From positions 1 to 10,719 of the forward strand of contig CALQRR010000020.1 of the NCBI GenBank assembly GCA_943333015.1: a stretch of 10,719 nt of DNA, written 5' to 3'. Positions 1-7,266 of this stretch are shown piece after piece (positions within the stretch are counted from its first letter, which is position 1; the number at the start of each line of letters is the position of its first letter). Under the pieces are notes generated by a model. The model ran no database searches. It was not told where the DNA came from and saw only the letters and a list, made by a program, of their open reading frames with translations. Source of the DNA: Chitinophaga pinensis (GTDB lineage Bacteria > Bacteroidota > Bacteroidia > M30B66). Made by a program: the position numbers and the translations under genes.

Positions 1-128
1 AGCGGCTCAGTTTGAAAACGCGACTTCTCTTCAATCCAGCCAAAAGGGCGACTATTTGCACTCCAGGCCACAGCCATGAAGAGCAGAACAGCAATACTTC
101 CAGATAGATATTTATAGTACGTTTTCAA
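1..128 (-). CDS. Truncated N-terminus of an exported protein, probably SprA
   Basis: Only the first 42 codons lie in the window; the frame runs off the left edge. Reading from TTG at 128-126, the product starts MKTYYKYLSGSIAVLLF and continues through MAVAWSANSRPF into a charged stretch, a typical signal peptide (basic n-region, hydrophobic core, small-residue c-region). The codon just before the TTG is a stop, so no longer start exists, and the next ATG (inside the hydrophobic core) would destroy the signal. It follows ruvA on the same strand after a 40-base gap. From memory, sprA, the giant outer-membrane translocon protein of the type IX secretion system and gliding motility, sits directly downstream of ruvA in many Flavobacteriia, so SprA is the best guess. 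That identity is inferred from position and export signal only; no SprA-specific domain is visible in 42 residues. Confidence 0.55.
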   Translation of the reverse strand, partial: MKTYYKYLSGSIAVLLFMAVAWSANSRPFGWIEEKSRFQTEP

Positions 129-168
129 TCAAAATAAATTCAAAGACAGACAAACAGTTGCGCGAGCG

Positions 169-753
169 TTAAAGCATTTTCAAGGATTGCTTGATCATGT
201 CTTCCACACTTAATTCCTGTTCGCCTGATTTAATGACCTTGTCAAGAGCCTTTTCGGCGTTGATTTTGGGAAATCCGAGTAAAGTCAGAGCAGTTAACGC
301 TTCCCCTCTGACGGTATTGTGCAGGCCAGCGAAAAGTTCAGGACTGACCGTATCACGGTCGAATTTCCCTTTCAGGTCGACGATGATCCGTTGTGCTGTT
401 TTCTCTCCGATTCCCTTCACATTTTTCAGTGTGTGGACGTTATTACTCATTACTGCTTCCGCAATTTCACCCGTGCTGAGCGAAGATAAAATCATCCGCG
501 CGGTGCCGGCGCCCACTCCCGATACATTTATTAACAGCCGGAACGTTTCCCGTTCGGCACGTGATGCAAAGCCATACAACACATGGGCATCTTCTCGAAC
601 AGCCATGTGTGCGTAGAGAATACACCGTTCCGGATTGGTGATTTGTGTATAGGTGTTCAGTGAAATGTGCAGTAAATAGCCCACTCCTCCACAATCAATA
701 ACTGCGTATGTAGGTGTTTTTTCGACGAGTTTTCCACTAAAATATTCGTACAT
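169..753 (-). CDS. ruvA: Holliday junction branch migration complex subunit RuvA
   Basis: RuvA (194 residues, normal length) forms a tetramer that holds the four-way Holliday junction flat and targets the RuvB ATPase to it during recombination and fork repair in the cytoplasm. Three domains can be read: an N-terminal OB-fold (about 1-62, beginning MYEYFSGKLVEK and including HMAVREDAHVLYGF), two helix-hairpin-helix DNA-binding motifs (INVSGVGAGTARMIL, about 75-89, and NVKGIGEKTAQRIIVDLKGK, 111-130), and a short C-terminal RuvB-binding domain (about 150-194, GEALTALTLLGF). The acidic pin region is represented by RED at 53-55. The start is ATG at 753, only 2 bases after the maeB stop, so the two genes are probably co-transcribed and translationally coupled. 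Nothing in the protein looks damaged. Confidence 0.97.
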   Translation of the reverse strand: MYEYFSGKLVEKTPTYAVIDCGGVGYLLHISLNTYTQITNPERCILYAHMAVREDAHVLYGFASRAERETFRLLINVSGVGAGTARMILSSLSTGEIAEAVMSNNVHTLKNVKGIGEKTAQRIIVDLKGKFDRDTVSPELFAGLHNTVRGEALTALTLLGFPKINAEKALDKVIKSGEQELSVEDMIKQSLKML

Positions 754-755
754 AA

Positions 756-3029
756 TCAGGATTGTGCTTGTGCATCAACAACAGCAAGTGTAACCATATT
801 CACAATTTCACGAACAGAACTGCCCAACTGTAAAACATGCACCGGTTTTTTCATACCGAGCAACAGCGGACCGATGGCCTCTGCATTGGCCAGTTCCTGC
901 ATGAGCTTGTAAGCGATATTCCCCGCTGCAAGATTTGGGAAAATTAATGTATTGACTTTATTATCGACCAAACAGGAAAATGGAAACTGCTCCTTGAGCA
1001 TATTATTGTTCATGGCAAAATTGGCCTGAAGTTCTCCGTCAACAATAAGATCGGGACGGCGTTCGTGCAAAATTCTGGCAACTTCCCGCATCTTAAGTGC
1101 ATCAGCACCTTCAGCTGATCCAAAATTCGCGTAAGACAGTAAGGCAATCTTTGGTGTGATATTGAGATTGCTCACCGCTTCAGCGGTCAGAATCGTAATG
1201 TCAACAAGCTCTTCTGCTGTTGGGTTGATGTTGACTGTTGTGTCGGAGAAAAAAACCGGTCCGTTTTTAGTCATGATAATGTATAAACCAGCTACACGAC
1301 TTACACCTTCGCGGATTCCAATCACCTGGAGCGCAGGTCTTACGGTGTCGGGATATTTCCGTGTTAATCCGGAGATGAGTGCATCTGCCGCACCTGTTCT
1401 GACCATCATGGCACCAAAATAATTCCGTTCACGCATCATCTGACGTGACTCATACAGGGTAATGCCACGACGTTTGCGCAAATCGTAGAAATTATCTGCA
1501 AATGCAAATCGGCGCTCCTCTTCCGAAGGATCGCGTGGGTCGATGATTTCAACACCTTCTAGATTGATCATGAATTCCTCACAGATTTGATCAATCTTCA
1601 CTTTATTTCCAAGTAGAATCGGTTTTCCGATGCCCTCGTTTTTAATGACTTGTGCTGCTTTGAGGATTTTGTAATTGTCAGCTTCTGCAAAAATGATGCG
1701 TTTCGGATTCGTCTTCGCCCGGGTGGTGAGTCGATCCATCAGCGAATTGTCCAGCCCCATGCGCTTGATCAATTCCTGTTTATACGCCTCCATATCGGCA
1801 ATTGGATAATTGGCAACTCCCGAATCCATTGCCGCCTGGGCAACAGCAGGAGCTACCGATGTAATCAATCGCGGATCTACCGGCTTAGGAATGATGTATT
1901 CACGTCCGAACTGGAGATTGGCTTTGTTGTATGCCATGTTCACCGTTTCAGGAACGGGTTGTTTGGCAAGATCCGCAATGGCATACACAGCGGCGAGTTT
2001 CATTGCTTCGTTAATGCTTGTAGCACGAACATCTAGCGCTCCGCGGAAAATGAACGGAAATCCAAGGACGTTATTAACCTGATTGGGATAATCAGAACGG
2101 CCGGTTGCCAGAATAATATCTTCTCGCGCTTCAATCGCATCCTGATACGGAATCTCCGGATCGGGATTGGCCAGTGCAAATACAATAGGATCTTTCGCCA
2201 TACTGCGAATCATGTCCTGACTTACAATATTCCCTTTCGATAAACCCACAAATACATCGGCATTCACAAATGCTTCGGTCAGTGTCTTTAAAGTGGTTTC
2301 AGAAGCGAAAAACTTTTTCTGTTCATCCAAATCGGGGCGGGAATTACTGATGACACCTGTACTATCGCACATCATCAGATTTTCCTTTTTCACTCCCAAC
2401 TGCAAATACAAACGGGCACACGAAATGGCCGATGCACCAGCTCCATTGAAAACTACTCGTACATCACCGATTTTTTTACCGGCAATTTCAAGGGCATTCA
2501 ATAAAGCAGATCCTGTTATGATAGCCGTTCCATGCTGATCATCGTGCATGACCGGAATCTTCAATGTTTCTTTTAAGCGGCGTTCGATTTCAAAGCATTC
2601 CGGCGCTTTAATGTCTTCCAGATTGATGCCTCCAAACGTTGGCGCAATGGCTTTAACAGTCGCCACAAACGTATCTATATCGGTCGCGTCCACTTCAATA
2701 TCAAAGACATCGATGTCTGCAAATATTTTGAACAAAACGCCTTTCCCTTCCATCACCGGTTTTGAAGCTTCCGGCCCGATATTCCCTAAACCCAGTACCG
2801 CTGTTCCGTTAGAAATGACCGCTACGAGGTTTCCCTTTGCTGTGTATTTGTATACATCTTCCGGATTTTTTTCAATCTCCAGACAAGGCTCTGCAACACC
2901 TGGCGAATAGGCCAACGACAAATCCCGCTGCGTAGATGTTGGTTTACTTGAGATTACTTCAATTTTTCCCGGACGACCATTTGCATGATAATCCAGTGCT
3001 TGCTTTTTCTTATAATCGTCCATACTCAT
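756..3029 (-). CDS. maeB: NADP-dependent malic enzyme with C-terminal phosphotransacetylase-like domain
   Basis: This is the hybrid MaeB type: oxidative decarboxylation of malate to pyruvate with NAD(P)H formation, linking the TCA cycle to pyruvate and supplying reducing power. With ATG at 3029 the protein is 757 residues, matching E. coli MaeB (759). The malic domain covers about 1-425, with [16 protein letters not shown] (40-55), [27 protein letters not shown] (about 133-146), the HDDQHGTA segment and the dinucleotide-binding [11 protein letters not shown]. The C-terminal half (about 430-757) is phosphotransacetylase-like ([23 protein letters not shown], ending [12 protein letters not shown]); in this enzyme class it is regulatory and not known to transfer acetyl. 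The open frame extends upstream to a TTG at 3077, but those 16 codons have no counterpart in the family; ATG at 3029 or 3023 (MDDYKKK, like E. coli MDDQ) fits best. ruvA follows by 2 bases. Confidence 0.96.
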   Translation of the reverse strand: MSMDDYKKKQALDYHANGRPGKIEVISSKPTSTQRDLSLAYSPGVAEPCLEIEKNPEDVYKYTAKGNLVAVISNGTAVLGLGNIGPEASKPVMEGKGVLFKIFADIDVFDIEVDATDIDTFVATVKAIAPTFGGINLEDIKAPECFEIERRLKETLKIPVMHDDQHGTAIITGSALLNALEIAGKKIGDVRVVFNGAGASAISCARLYLQLGVKKENLMMCDSTGVISNSRPDLDEQKKFFASETTLKTLTEAFVNADVFVGLSKGNIVSQDMIRSMAKDPIVFALANPDPEIPYQDAIEAREDIILATGRSDYPNQVNNVLGFPFIFRGALDVRATSINEAMKLAAVYAIADLAKQPVPETVNMAYNKANLQFGREYIIPKPVDPRLITSVAPAVAQAAMDSGVANYPIADMEAYKQELIKRMGLDNSLMDRLTTRAKTNPKRIIFAEADNYKILKAAQVIKNEGIGKPILLGNKVKIDQICEEFMINLEGVEIIDPRDPSEEERRFAFADNFYDLRKRRGITLYESRQMMRERNYFGAMMVRTGAADALISGLTRKYPDTVRPALQVIGIREGVSRVAGLYIIMTKNGPVFFSDTTVNINPTAEELVDITILTAEAVSNLNITPKIALLSYANFGSAEGADALKMREVARILHERRPDLIVDGELQANFAMNNNMLKEQFPFSCLVDNKVNTLIFPNLAAGNIAYKLMQELANAEAIGPLLLGMKKPVHVLQLGSSVREIVNMVTLAVVDAQAQS

Positions 3030-3074
3030 TTGAAAAACAGCAGTTTGCAATGGTGAATGAGCAACTGCGACCCG

Positions 3075-3082
3075 CAAAATTA
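3075..3082 (-). promoter_or_regulatory. Possible Bacteroidota -7 element upstream of maeB
   Basis: The minus strand reads TAATTTTG, a perfect match to the Bacteroidota -7 consensus TAnnTTTG, 45 bases before the maeB ATG at 3029. The -33 partner is not convincing: TTTG copies lie 13 and 26 bases upstream instead of the usual 19-21. If used, transcription would begin downstream of the TTG at 3077, which supports the shorter maeB protein. It is close to the opposing cobB start, so this 144-base spacer would carry divergent promoters. Confidence 0.3.
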
Positions 3083-3129
3083 AAAGAAATCACGCCAAAT
3101 AATTCAGTCAAAGCGTTGTGTTTTCAACA

Positions 3130-3160
3130 TTGCAACGGTGGTATATAATTTCTAATTTCG
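3130..3160 (+). promoter_or_regulatory. Candidate promoter of the sirtuin gene
   Basis: TTGC at 3130-3133, a 19-base spacer, and TAATTTCG at 3153-3160 resemble the Bacteroidota TTTG/TAnnTTTG promoter with one mismatch in each box and the expected spacing. It ends 13 bases before the ATG at 3174, which would give a very short leader. This is pattern matching by eye only. Confidence 0.35.
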
Positions 3161-3173
3161 ATTTACTTCAATT

Positions 3174-3899
3174 ATGACTGACCCAGACGTAAAACTCCCA
3201 AGAATTATTGTCCTTACCGGCGCCGGCATCAGTGCCGAAAGTGGCATCCGGACATTCCGCGATTCCGGAGGATTGTGGGAAGAGCATTCTATCATGGATG
3301 TGGCAACGCCCGAAGGTTGGATGCGCAATCCTGCTCTGGTGCTTGATTTTTACAATCAACGTCGGGCGCAGTTAAAAGAAGTTGAACCCAATCCTGCACA
3401 TTTGGCTTTAGTCAAACTGGAGAAGTTTTTTTCAACGAGCATCGTCACGCAAAACGTGGACGATCTGCATGAGCGTGCCGGATCTTCCAAGGTGCTTCAT
3501 CTGCATGGTGAATTGCTAAAAGTCAGAAGCGAACGTTTTGATGACCTGATTTACACCACCGATCAAGCGATTCATCTGGGTGATGTATGTGAACAAGGTG
3601 CTCAACTTCGTCCGCACATTGTCTGGTTTGGGGAAGATGTACCCATGATTTCCGTTGCCGCAGATATGGTAAAAGATGCAGATGTTATAATTGTAGTCGG
3701 AACATCTCTCAACGTTTATCCTGCAGCGGGTTTGCTCTATCATGCTCCATATGGAAGCCGAAAGTTCCTCATCGATCCTTCCGATAATCCTACCAGTAAT
3801 GTTTACCGATTAACGCATATTCAGGAAAATGCGGGCAAGGCTTTGCCTGTTTTGGTGGATGAACTCATTGGTGAGTATTTCCCCGCTGCTCTTGATTAA
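3174..3899 (+). CDS. cobB: SIR2-family NAD-dependent protein deacylase (CobB/SIRT5-like), zinc site lost
   Basis: Sirtuins remove acetyl or longer acyl groups from lysine, consuming NAD+ and releasing nicotinamide and O-acyl-ADP-ribose. The 241-residue protein has the NAD-binding VLTGAGISAESGIRTFRDS (13-31), TQNVDDLHERAG (92-103), HLHGE with the catalytic His at 111, LRPHIVWFGE (145-154) and VGTSLNVYPAAG (175-186). FYNQRRAQL supplies the Tyr60/Arg63 pair that in SIRT5 and E. coli CobB contacts succinyl and malonyl groups, so class III desuccinylase-type activity is plausible. The oddity is the zinc module: between His111 and LRP, where CobB has four cysteines, there is one (Cys139), and the segment is shortened. 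It is transcribed away from maeB and converges with the next gene, with 12 bases between stop codons. Start ATG 3174; no Shine-Dalgarno is evident. Confidence 0.93.
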   Translation: MTDPDVKLPRIIVLTGAGISAESGIRTFRDSGGLWEEHSIMDVATPEGWMRNPALVLDFYNQRRAQLKEVEPNPAHLALVKLEKFFSTSIVTQNVDDLHERAGSSKVLHLHGELLKVRSERFDDLIYTTDQAIHLGDVCEQGAQLRPHIVWFGEDVPMISVAADMVKDADVIIVVGTSLNVYPAAGLLYHAPYGSRKFLIDPSDNPTSNVYRLTHIQENAGKALPVLVDELIGEYFPAALD

Positions 3900-3911
3900 G
3901 CACTTGCTTTC

Positions 3912-4739
3912 TTAGTCGTATACATTTAAAATGTTCTGATAAATCAGGTCGCGTTTTTCTGAAAGCCGGTCTTCAGCAATTCGTCCAGCACGCGTGTAGC
4001 CACCTAAATAGTACCGTTGGAACCATGGGAATACCGATGCCATGGAATGGACAATGCCATAGTTGACCGCGGTATTTACAGCAAGAAACAGAAATCCACC
4101 CGTCAGCAACAGCGAGTTAATTCCATTTTTTACATCTCCCGCATAAAACTGCCCAGCGCCTGGGAGAATGACACTGAGTATTTTAGCCGTTTTAGGGTTG
4201 GGGTGGCGTATATGAATCAGCACCTGAAACAAACTATCTAGTTGATGTTGCTTGACGCTTTCTGATGCAGGTAATGCGTGTTTAAAGGCGTTGCGGCTTT
4301 CTTCAAAATTCAGGTTCGAAAAATGAGCAACACCCAACAGGAAGTTTTTGTAATACACGATGCTGTCTGGAAGATCATCGCTTATACCATACAGATCAAT
4401 GAGTGCGAGCTGTGTCTTATGAAGTGCAAGCATTCCAGAACATTTCCGTAAGGTAAACCAGCATTTCTCGGCATACGCATCGGACATGACTGCTGCCCGG
4501 TGATAATAGTTTACCGCGCTTTCTTTCTCACCTTGAGTCAATTGAATGCGTGCCAAATGATCAAGCGAGCTGATCGCAAAATGGCCTTCTCCAAAATACA
4601 ACACACGTTCAAAGGCCAAACTCGCCACATCGTAATTCGACAAAGCATATTGCTCCAAGCCGAAGTGATAGGTTTCCTCCAGATCTTGAGCAGTTGCCGA
4701 AAAGCTGAACAGACTAAGGATGGAGAAAAAACGCAGCAT
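3912..4739 (-). CDS. Type-2 cassette protein A: exported helical-repeat protein with C-terminal PGAGxFYxG membrane module
   Basis: Function unknown. With ATG at 4739 it is 275 residues. MLRFFSILSLFSFSATA followed by Gln18 is a good signal peptide. Residues about 20-175 are helical and TPR-like (paired helices with aromatic and Ala spacing such as EQYALSNYDVASLAFERVL), and 186-206 carry KILSVILPGAGQFYAGD then KNG. Two or three hydrophobic segments follow, with RYYLGG at 242-247 and a charged tail. The PGxGxFYxG glycine/aromatic motif resembles TM2/DUF5683-type small membrane modules. The open frame extends upstream to 4805, but those codons overlap the previous gene and lack signal character. 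The chosen start overlaps the upstream type-1 gene by 26 bases, so translation is probably coupled. It is the last gene of cassette A and a paralogue of 8535-9401, with which it shares KILPGAG, FYxG and the YxGG ending. Confidence 0.8.
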   Translation of the reverse strand: MLRFFSILSLFSFSATAQDLEETYHFGLEQYALSNYDVASLAFERVLYFGEGHFAISSLDHLARIQLTQGEKESAVNYYHRAAVMSDAYAEKCWFTLRKCSGMLALHKTQLALIDLYGISDDLPDSIVYYKNFLLGVAHFSNLNFEESRNAFKHALPASESVKQHQLDSLFQVLIHIRHPNPKTAKILSVILPGAGQFYAGDVKNGINSLLLTGGFLFLAVNTAVNYGIVHSMASVFPWFQRYYLGGYTRAGRIAEDRLSEKRDLIYQNILNVYD

Positions 4740-5541
4740 CCATTTTCTGAGCCAGTTTGTCTGCTTGCCTTTTATTGTAACGTTTTGAAGAGGTGAACGA
4801 ACCATAAATATTTCCTAAGTAAAATCCAGTAGCAATAGATCCGTATATCCAGCCATAAGTACTTGCTGTTCCATTGATGCTGAATCCCCGGATGGCTTGA
4901 AAACTGGTGATGCCAATGGAGATCAGGCTGATGATACCATCCTTCCAATCGCCTGTGTAAAATTTCCCGCTACCCGGAACCAGTGCCGACATGGCCATGG
5001 CCAATCCGGGCGATTTCCTCCGCATGGTTAAACCTTCATGGCTTAAATCCCGCAGAGCTGAAAGGGAAGATTCATCCTTTGGAATTTCTGCTAACAAGCG
5101 TTCCGAATTATTAAAATCCTGTTCCAGTAAATAACTGAATGCTTGATAGTAATGCCGTTTTTCGGGATTTAAGGTGGCGTTGGTTGCTAAAAAATCGCGT
5201 GTGGCATGAGTCTTTTTATCTGCCAGTAAGTTAAATGCGTACAGATCGTCAAAAGGGGATGTAATAGCTTTCTTTTCAGGGAAAAATGCATCTATCCGTT
5301 TACCTGCAGTTGCAAAATCTTTATTGAATGAATAACTGCGGATGAGGTTTTCACGCAAGGAGTCGTTTTGAGGTTCCAGATAAATCAAGCGTTCCAGTTC
5401 GATGGCTGCCAGAGAATATTGTTGGGAATGAAACAGATAGCTGGCAAATTCTTTCGAACGGGGAATGTCATAGAGGTTTTGCGCCTGTGCTGGTTTATAC
5501 AGCACGAAAATCAACAATGAAAGTAGCAGGTTAAATCGCAT
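4714..5541 (-). CDS. Type-1 cassette protein A: exported helical-repeat protein with VPGSGKFYTG membrane module
   Basis: Function unknown; 275 residues. The signal peptide MRFNLLLSLLIFVLYKPAQA is followed by Gln21. Residues about 30-170 are TPR-like (SLAAIELERLIYLEPQNDSL looks like a TPR helix pair). RRKSP at 174-178 leads into SALVPGSGKFYTGDWKDG (185-202), then hydrophobic segments containing IISLISIGITSF and YGWIYGSIATG, and finally FYLGNIYGS (240-248) before a basic tail. The paralogue at 7727-8596 keeps RKSP, SAVVPGLGKVYAG and FYIGNIWGS at matching places, which defines the type-1 subfamily. The ATG at 5541 shares its A with the last base of the yidD-like stop (TGATG), and the 3' end overlaps the type-2 gene by 26 bases. 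Tight coupling with an exported YidD-like protein suggests one complex at the inner membrane or in the periplasm. It could be annotated elsewhere as a tetratricopeptide repeat or hypothetical protein. Confidence 0.85.
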   Translation of the reverse strand: MRFNLLLSLLIFVLYKPAQAQNLYDIPRSKEFASYLFHSQQYSLAAIELERLIYLEPQNDSLRENLIRSYSFNKDFATAGKRIDAFFPEKKAITSPFDDLYAFNLLADKKTHATRDFLATNATLNPEKRHYYQAFSYLLEQDFNNSERLLAEIPKDESSLSALRDLSHEGLTMRRKSPGLAMAMSALVPGSGKFYTGDWKDGIISLISIGITSFQAIRGFSINGTASTYGWIYGSIATGFYLGNIYGSFTSSKRYNKRQADKLAQKMDAAFFLHP

Positions 5542-5918
5542 CAGGGAAGATCAATGAACAGGTGTTTTTCCTGATCGAATGCATATTTTTCGGGACTTAA
5601 GCCATTACACCGCTGCAAGCGATCCAGCGTTGCGAGCATCCCGAATATGGGACCTTTTTTCTTCACTGCCAGCATCCCAAATTCGGAGCAAGAAGGACTA
5701 AATGTGCAGGAGTTATTGTCTTGTGAAGAAATGGCAAACTTATAAAAGAGAAACAGGCCTGAAAAGAAGTACTGGACTTCATTTGTATTGTTTTTGGCAA
5801 ACGTATATTCCTGATGCACATGTGTTTCTCGAAAGCCAAAGCGCAATTCTGTTGGAGCAAACGATTGCCCCATCACACAACTGCTACTTAACAGGAACAG
5901 GAAAATTATACAACGCAT
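5541..5918 (-). CDS. Exported YidD-like protein A (membrane protein insertion efficiency factor family, DUF37)
   Basis: The C-terminal half matches the YidD fold signature: an amphipathic/hydrophobic helix (FFSGLFLFYKFAISS), the cysteine pair in CTFSPSCSEFG, a second helix (GPIFGMLATLDRL) and RC. With ATG at 5918 (125 residues) the three family cysteines are C71, C77 and C104. Classic YidD is a small cytosolic protein on the inner membrane that helps Sec/YidC insertion; this one begins MRCIIFLFLLSSSCVMG before Gln, a signal peptide, so it should act outside the cytoplasm. The usual CHPxxPGG ending is replaced by CNGLSPEKYAF. An in-frame ATG 5 codons earlier (5933) is also possible; the open frame to 6020 is not, since it overlaps the upstream gene deeply and hides the signal. 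It overlaps the LolA-like gene by 35 bases and the type-1 gene by 1. Cys14 is not in a good lipobox. Confidence 0.82.
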   Translation of the reverse strand: MRCIIFLFLLSSSCVMGQSFAPTELRFGFRETHVHQEYTFAKNNTNEVQYFFSGLFLFYKFAISSQDNNSCTFSPSCSEFGMLAVKKKGPIFGMLATLDRLQRCNGLSPEKYAFDQEKHLFIDLP

Positions 5919-6597
5919 CGTCTTTAAGTTCATTGATCCGCAGGTTTTTATAGGTAGATATTTTAGTTTCCTTACCACCTGCTTTGTAAAGAATTTCGAT
6001 AATCTCAGCGGGAAATTCAACGCCTGAATTTTTCAGATACGATTTAAACAGCTGCTTTTTTAACAAGACATTTGTGGGCGAATAAAAAGCAACCCCCTTA
6101 AGCTTGCCCAATTCCTGAGAAACAATGATTTTACCGAACACCTTTTGCAGGCGCTTTTCTGGTGTCCAGGTAGTTACAACCATCGTTCCTTCACGTTCAA
6201 CGTGTGCAATGGTGTAGGCCGTTTTCTCTAGCCCGAAATTGTTTAGGTTATTCTGAAGGGCAAATTCATACAATGTTGAAGAAGGCAGCATTGGGATAAA
6301 TTGCCGGGTAACGAGTTTATGATCAATTATTTTATTAAACACAGTATCCTGAATCACCCAGTCTTCTTTGGCAGGAAAAGTCACGTGATAAACGACTTTA
6401 CGATACGTTCGGTCGTACATTACAGAACCCATTGTCAGACTTAATTTACCATCAGGAAATTTCTCTTTGATGGTGAAGTCTGCTCTAAGCCTGAAATAAT
6501 GTTGCCCAATGGAAGAATTGGGCAACAACTGAAAAAGAATGAAAAATAGGAAAACTCCGATTGGGCTTTGGAAGCGAAACGATTTAAAAGAAAGCAA
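5884..6597 (-). CDS. Exported LolA-like protein (probable lipoprotein-carrier fold)
   Basis: From TTG at 6597 the protein has 237 residues: a signal peptide (MLSFKSFRFQ, then PIGVFLFFILFQLLPNSSIG, then Gln32), followed by a strand-rich body. FTIKEKFPDGKLSLTMGSVM with YDRTYRKVVYHVTFP and the ending YKNLRINELKDDALYNFPVP resemble LolA/LolB-fold periplasmic proteins, which carry lipids or lipoproteins in an open beta half-barrel. The match is by pattern only and no hallmark residue proves it. No ATG exists near the 5' end. TTG 6597 is chosen because GGAGG (6606-6610) lies 8 bases before it, a rare Shine-Dalgarno for this phylum, and it gives a standard signal; TTG at 6618 is the longest option. 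It overlaps the preceding small gene by 14 bases and yidD-like A by 35. A lipid-handling protein coupled to YidD and membrane partners would fit envelope assembly. Cassette B has no counterpart. Confidence 0.7.
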   Translation of the reverse strand: MLSFKSFRFQSPIGVFLFFILFQLLPNSSIGQHYFRLRADFTIKEKFPDGKLSLTMGSVMYDRTYRKVVYHVTFPAKEDWVIQDTVFNKIIDHKLVTRQFIPMLPSSTLYEFALQNNLNNFGLEKTAYTIAHVEREGTMVVTTWTPEKRLQKVFGKIIVSQELGKLKGVAFYSPTNVLLKKQLFKSYLKNSGVEFPAEIIEILYKAGGKETKISTYKNLRINELKDDALYNFPVPVK

Positions 6598-7030
6598 AAG
6601 ACAATCCTCCAACAACAACGCCTAATACGTAATACAGCACATATACCGCTCCACTGATGGCACAACCGATAACTGCTTTTTTCGTTTCTTCTTCATCTTC
6701 CGAAACAAAATACACAATAGCAACACCGGGCACACTGCAACAGATTCCCCATACAATGGAAGGGATTCCTAGTGGCGGCTCACCTTTGAGCGACGAAAGG
6801 GTTCCAAGAATATCACTTGAATTATTCACGTTTTGCACCAATGGATTACTCGGGTTGATTTCAGAAAGAGTAATGCCCTCATTGGCTGAAACAAACTGCT
6901 CTAACTCATTTAACTGAGCAAATTCAGCATTGATTTCTTGTTCATCAACATTGAAAAGTTCGGCATGCGCTGCAGCAAATCCGAAATTCATGGTGAGCGC
7001 CAGAAGCGCAGAGAAAAATACTTTTTTCAT
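6584..7030 (-). CDS. Small exported membrane protein with two C-terminal transmembrane helices
   Basis: I do not recognise a named family. The 148-residue product has a signal peptide (MKKVFFSALLALTMNFGF, AAAHA, then Glu24), an acidic helical stretch (24-80, rich in Glu and Asn, with EFAQLNELEQFV), and two hydrophobic helices: PSIVWGICCSVPGVAIVYFV (90-109) and about 118-148 (AVIGCAISGAVYVLYYVLG, then Val/Gly-rich to the end), joined by an acidic SEDEEETKK turn. Cys97, Cys98 and Cys123 lie in or at the helices. The ATG at 7030 has a perfect TATATTTG element just upstream, so it opens cassette A. The end overlaps the LolA-like gene by 14 bases. It is the only cassette protein whose signal cleavage is not before Gln. 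It may be a membrane anchor or small regulator of the cassette; that is inference from context alone. Confidence 0.83.
   Translation of the reverse strand: MKKVFFSALLALTMNFGFAAAHAELFNVDEQEINAEFAQLNELEQFVSANEGITLSEINPSNPLVQNVNNSSDILGTLSSLKGEPPLGIPSIVWGICCSVPGVAIVYFVSEDEEETKKAVIGCAISGAVYVLYYVLGVVVGGLSFAFF
6606..6610 (-). promoter_or_regulatory. GGAGG ribosome-binding site deciding the LolA-like start
   Basis: GGAGG on the minus strand ends 8 bases before TTG at 6597. It lies inside the 3' end of the preceding gene and is the only strong Shine-Dalgarno noticed in cassette A, supporting a TTG start in a stretch with no ATG. Confidence 0.4.
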
Positions 7031-7266
7031 AACGGTCTAATTATACTCTGGTCTTGCAAATATAAACGCTTTGCTCTCTTTTCGGGTTCCTTGTTTGAAA
7101 ATACCTCAAATTGAACGCAAGATTCATTGAATTGAATTTCAAACGCATTCCACTCAGGTTTTCTTTTGTTTAAAAGCTGTTTCTCGGTTTCTGAAATTGT
7201 AATTCTGATTTCTTTACAGACCTTTGATTTTTTATTTTCGAATACGACAGCCTCATTAGTAACCAG
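7027..7266 (-). CDS. Candidate overlooked small gene or gene remnant in the divergent spacer
   Basis: A minus-strand frame is open from a stop at 7284-7282 to TGA at 7029-7027, 84 codons in AT-rich DNA, but holds no ATG, GTG or TTG at its 5' end. The coordinates use a CTG at 7266 as nominal start. Alternating hydrophobic/polar stretches (EIRITIS, AFEIQF, VQFEVF) look like beta strands, followed by a basic helix (EPEKRAKRLYLQDQ). Its stop overlaps the ATG of the next gene as ATGA, the same coupling seen elsewhere in the locus. An ATG at 7256 in the neighbouring frame runs into A AAA AAT (7233-7227), where a -1 slip would enter this frame. It could be a real gene with an unusual start, a frameshifted gene, a decayed remnant, or chance. 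It overlaps the likely promoter zone of cassette B. Confidence 0.25.
   Translation of the reverse strand: MVTNEAVVFENKKSKVCKEIRITISETEKQLLNKRKPEWNAFEIQFNESCVQFEVFSNKEPEKRAKRLYLQDQSIIRPL

Noticed and set aside
191-616. 141-codon plus-strand open frame across ruvA
   Set aside because: It lies antisense within the confidently identified ruvA and its product has no recognisable domain; a shadow frame.
3030-3077. 16-codon N-terminal extension of MaeB from TTG 3077
   Set aside because: It has no counterpart at the MaeB N-terminus, and a perfect -7 element covers the TTG itself; ATG 3029 or 3023 fits the family length.
3896-3909. AAGCACTTGCTT between the convergent sirtuin and type-2 stops as a terminator
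   Set aside because: Only a 4-base stem (AAGC/GCTT) with no adequate T-run; too weak to call a terminator.
5870-5918. Lipobox reading of YidD-like A (LSSSC) making it a lipoprotein
   Set aside because: The residue at -3 is Ser rather than Leu/Val/Ile, and a good MG-Q signal peptidase I site follows immediately.
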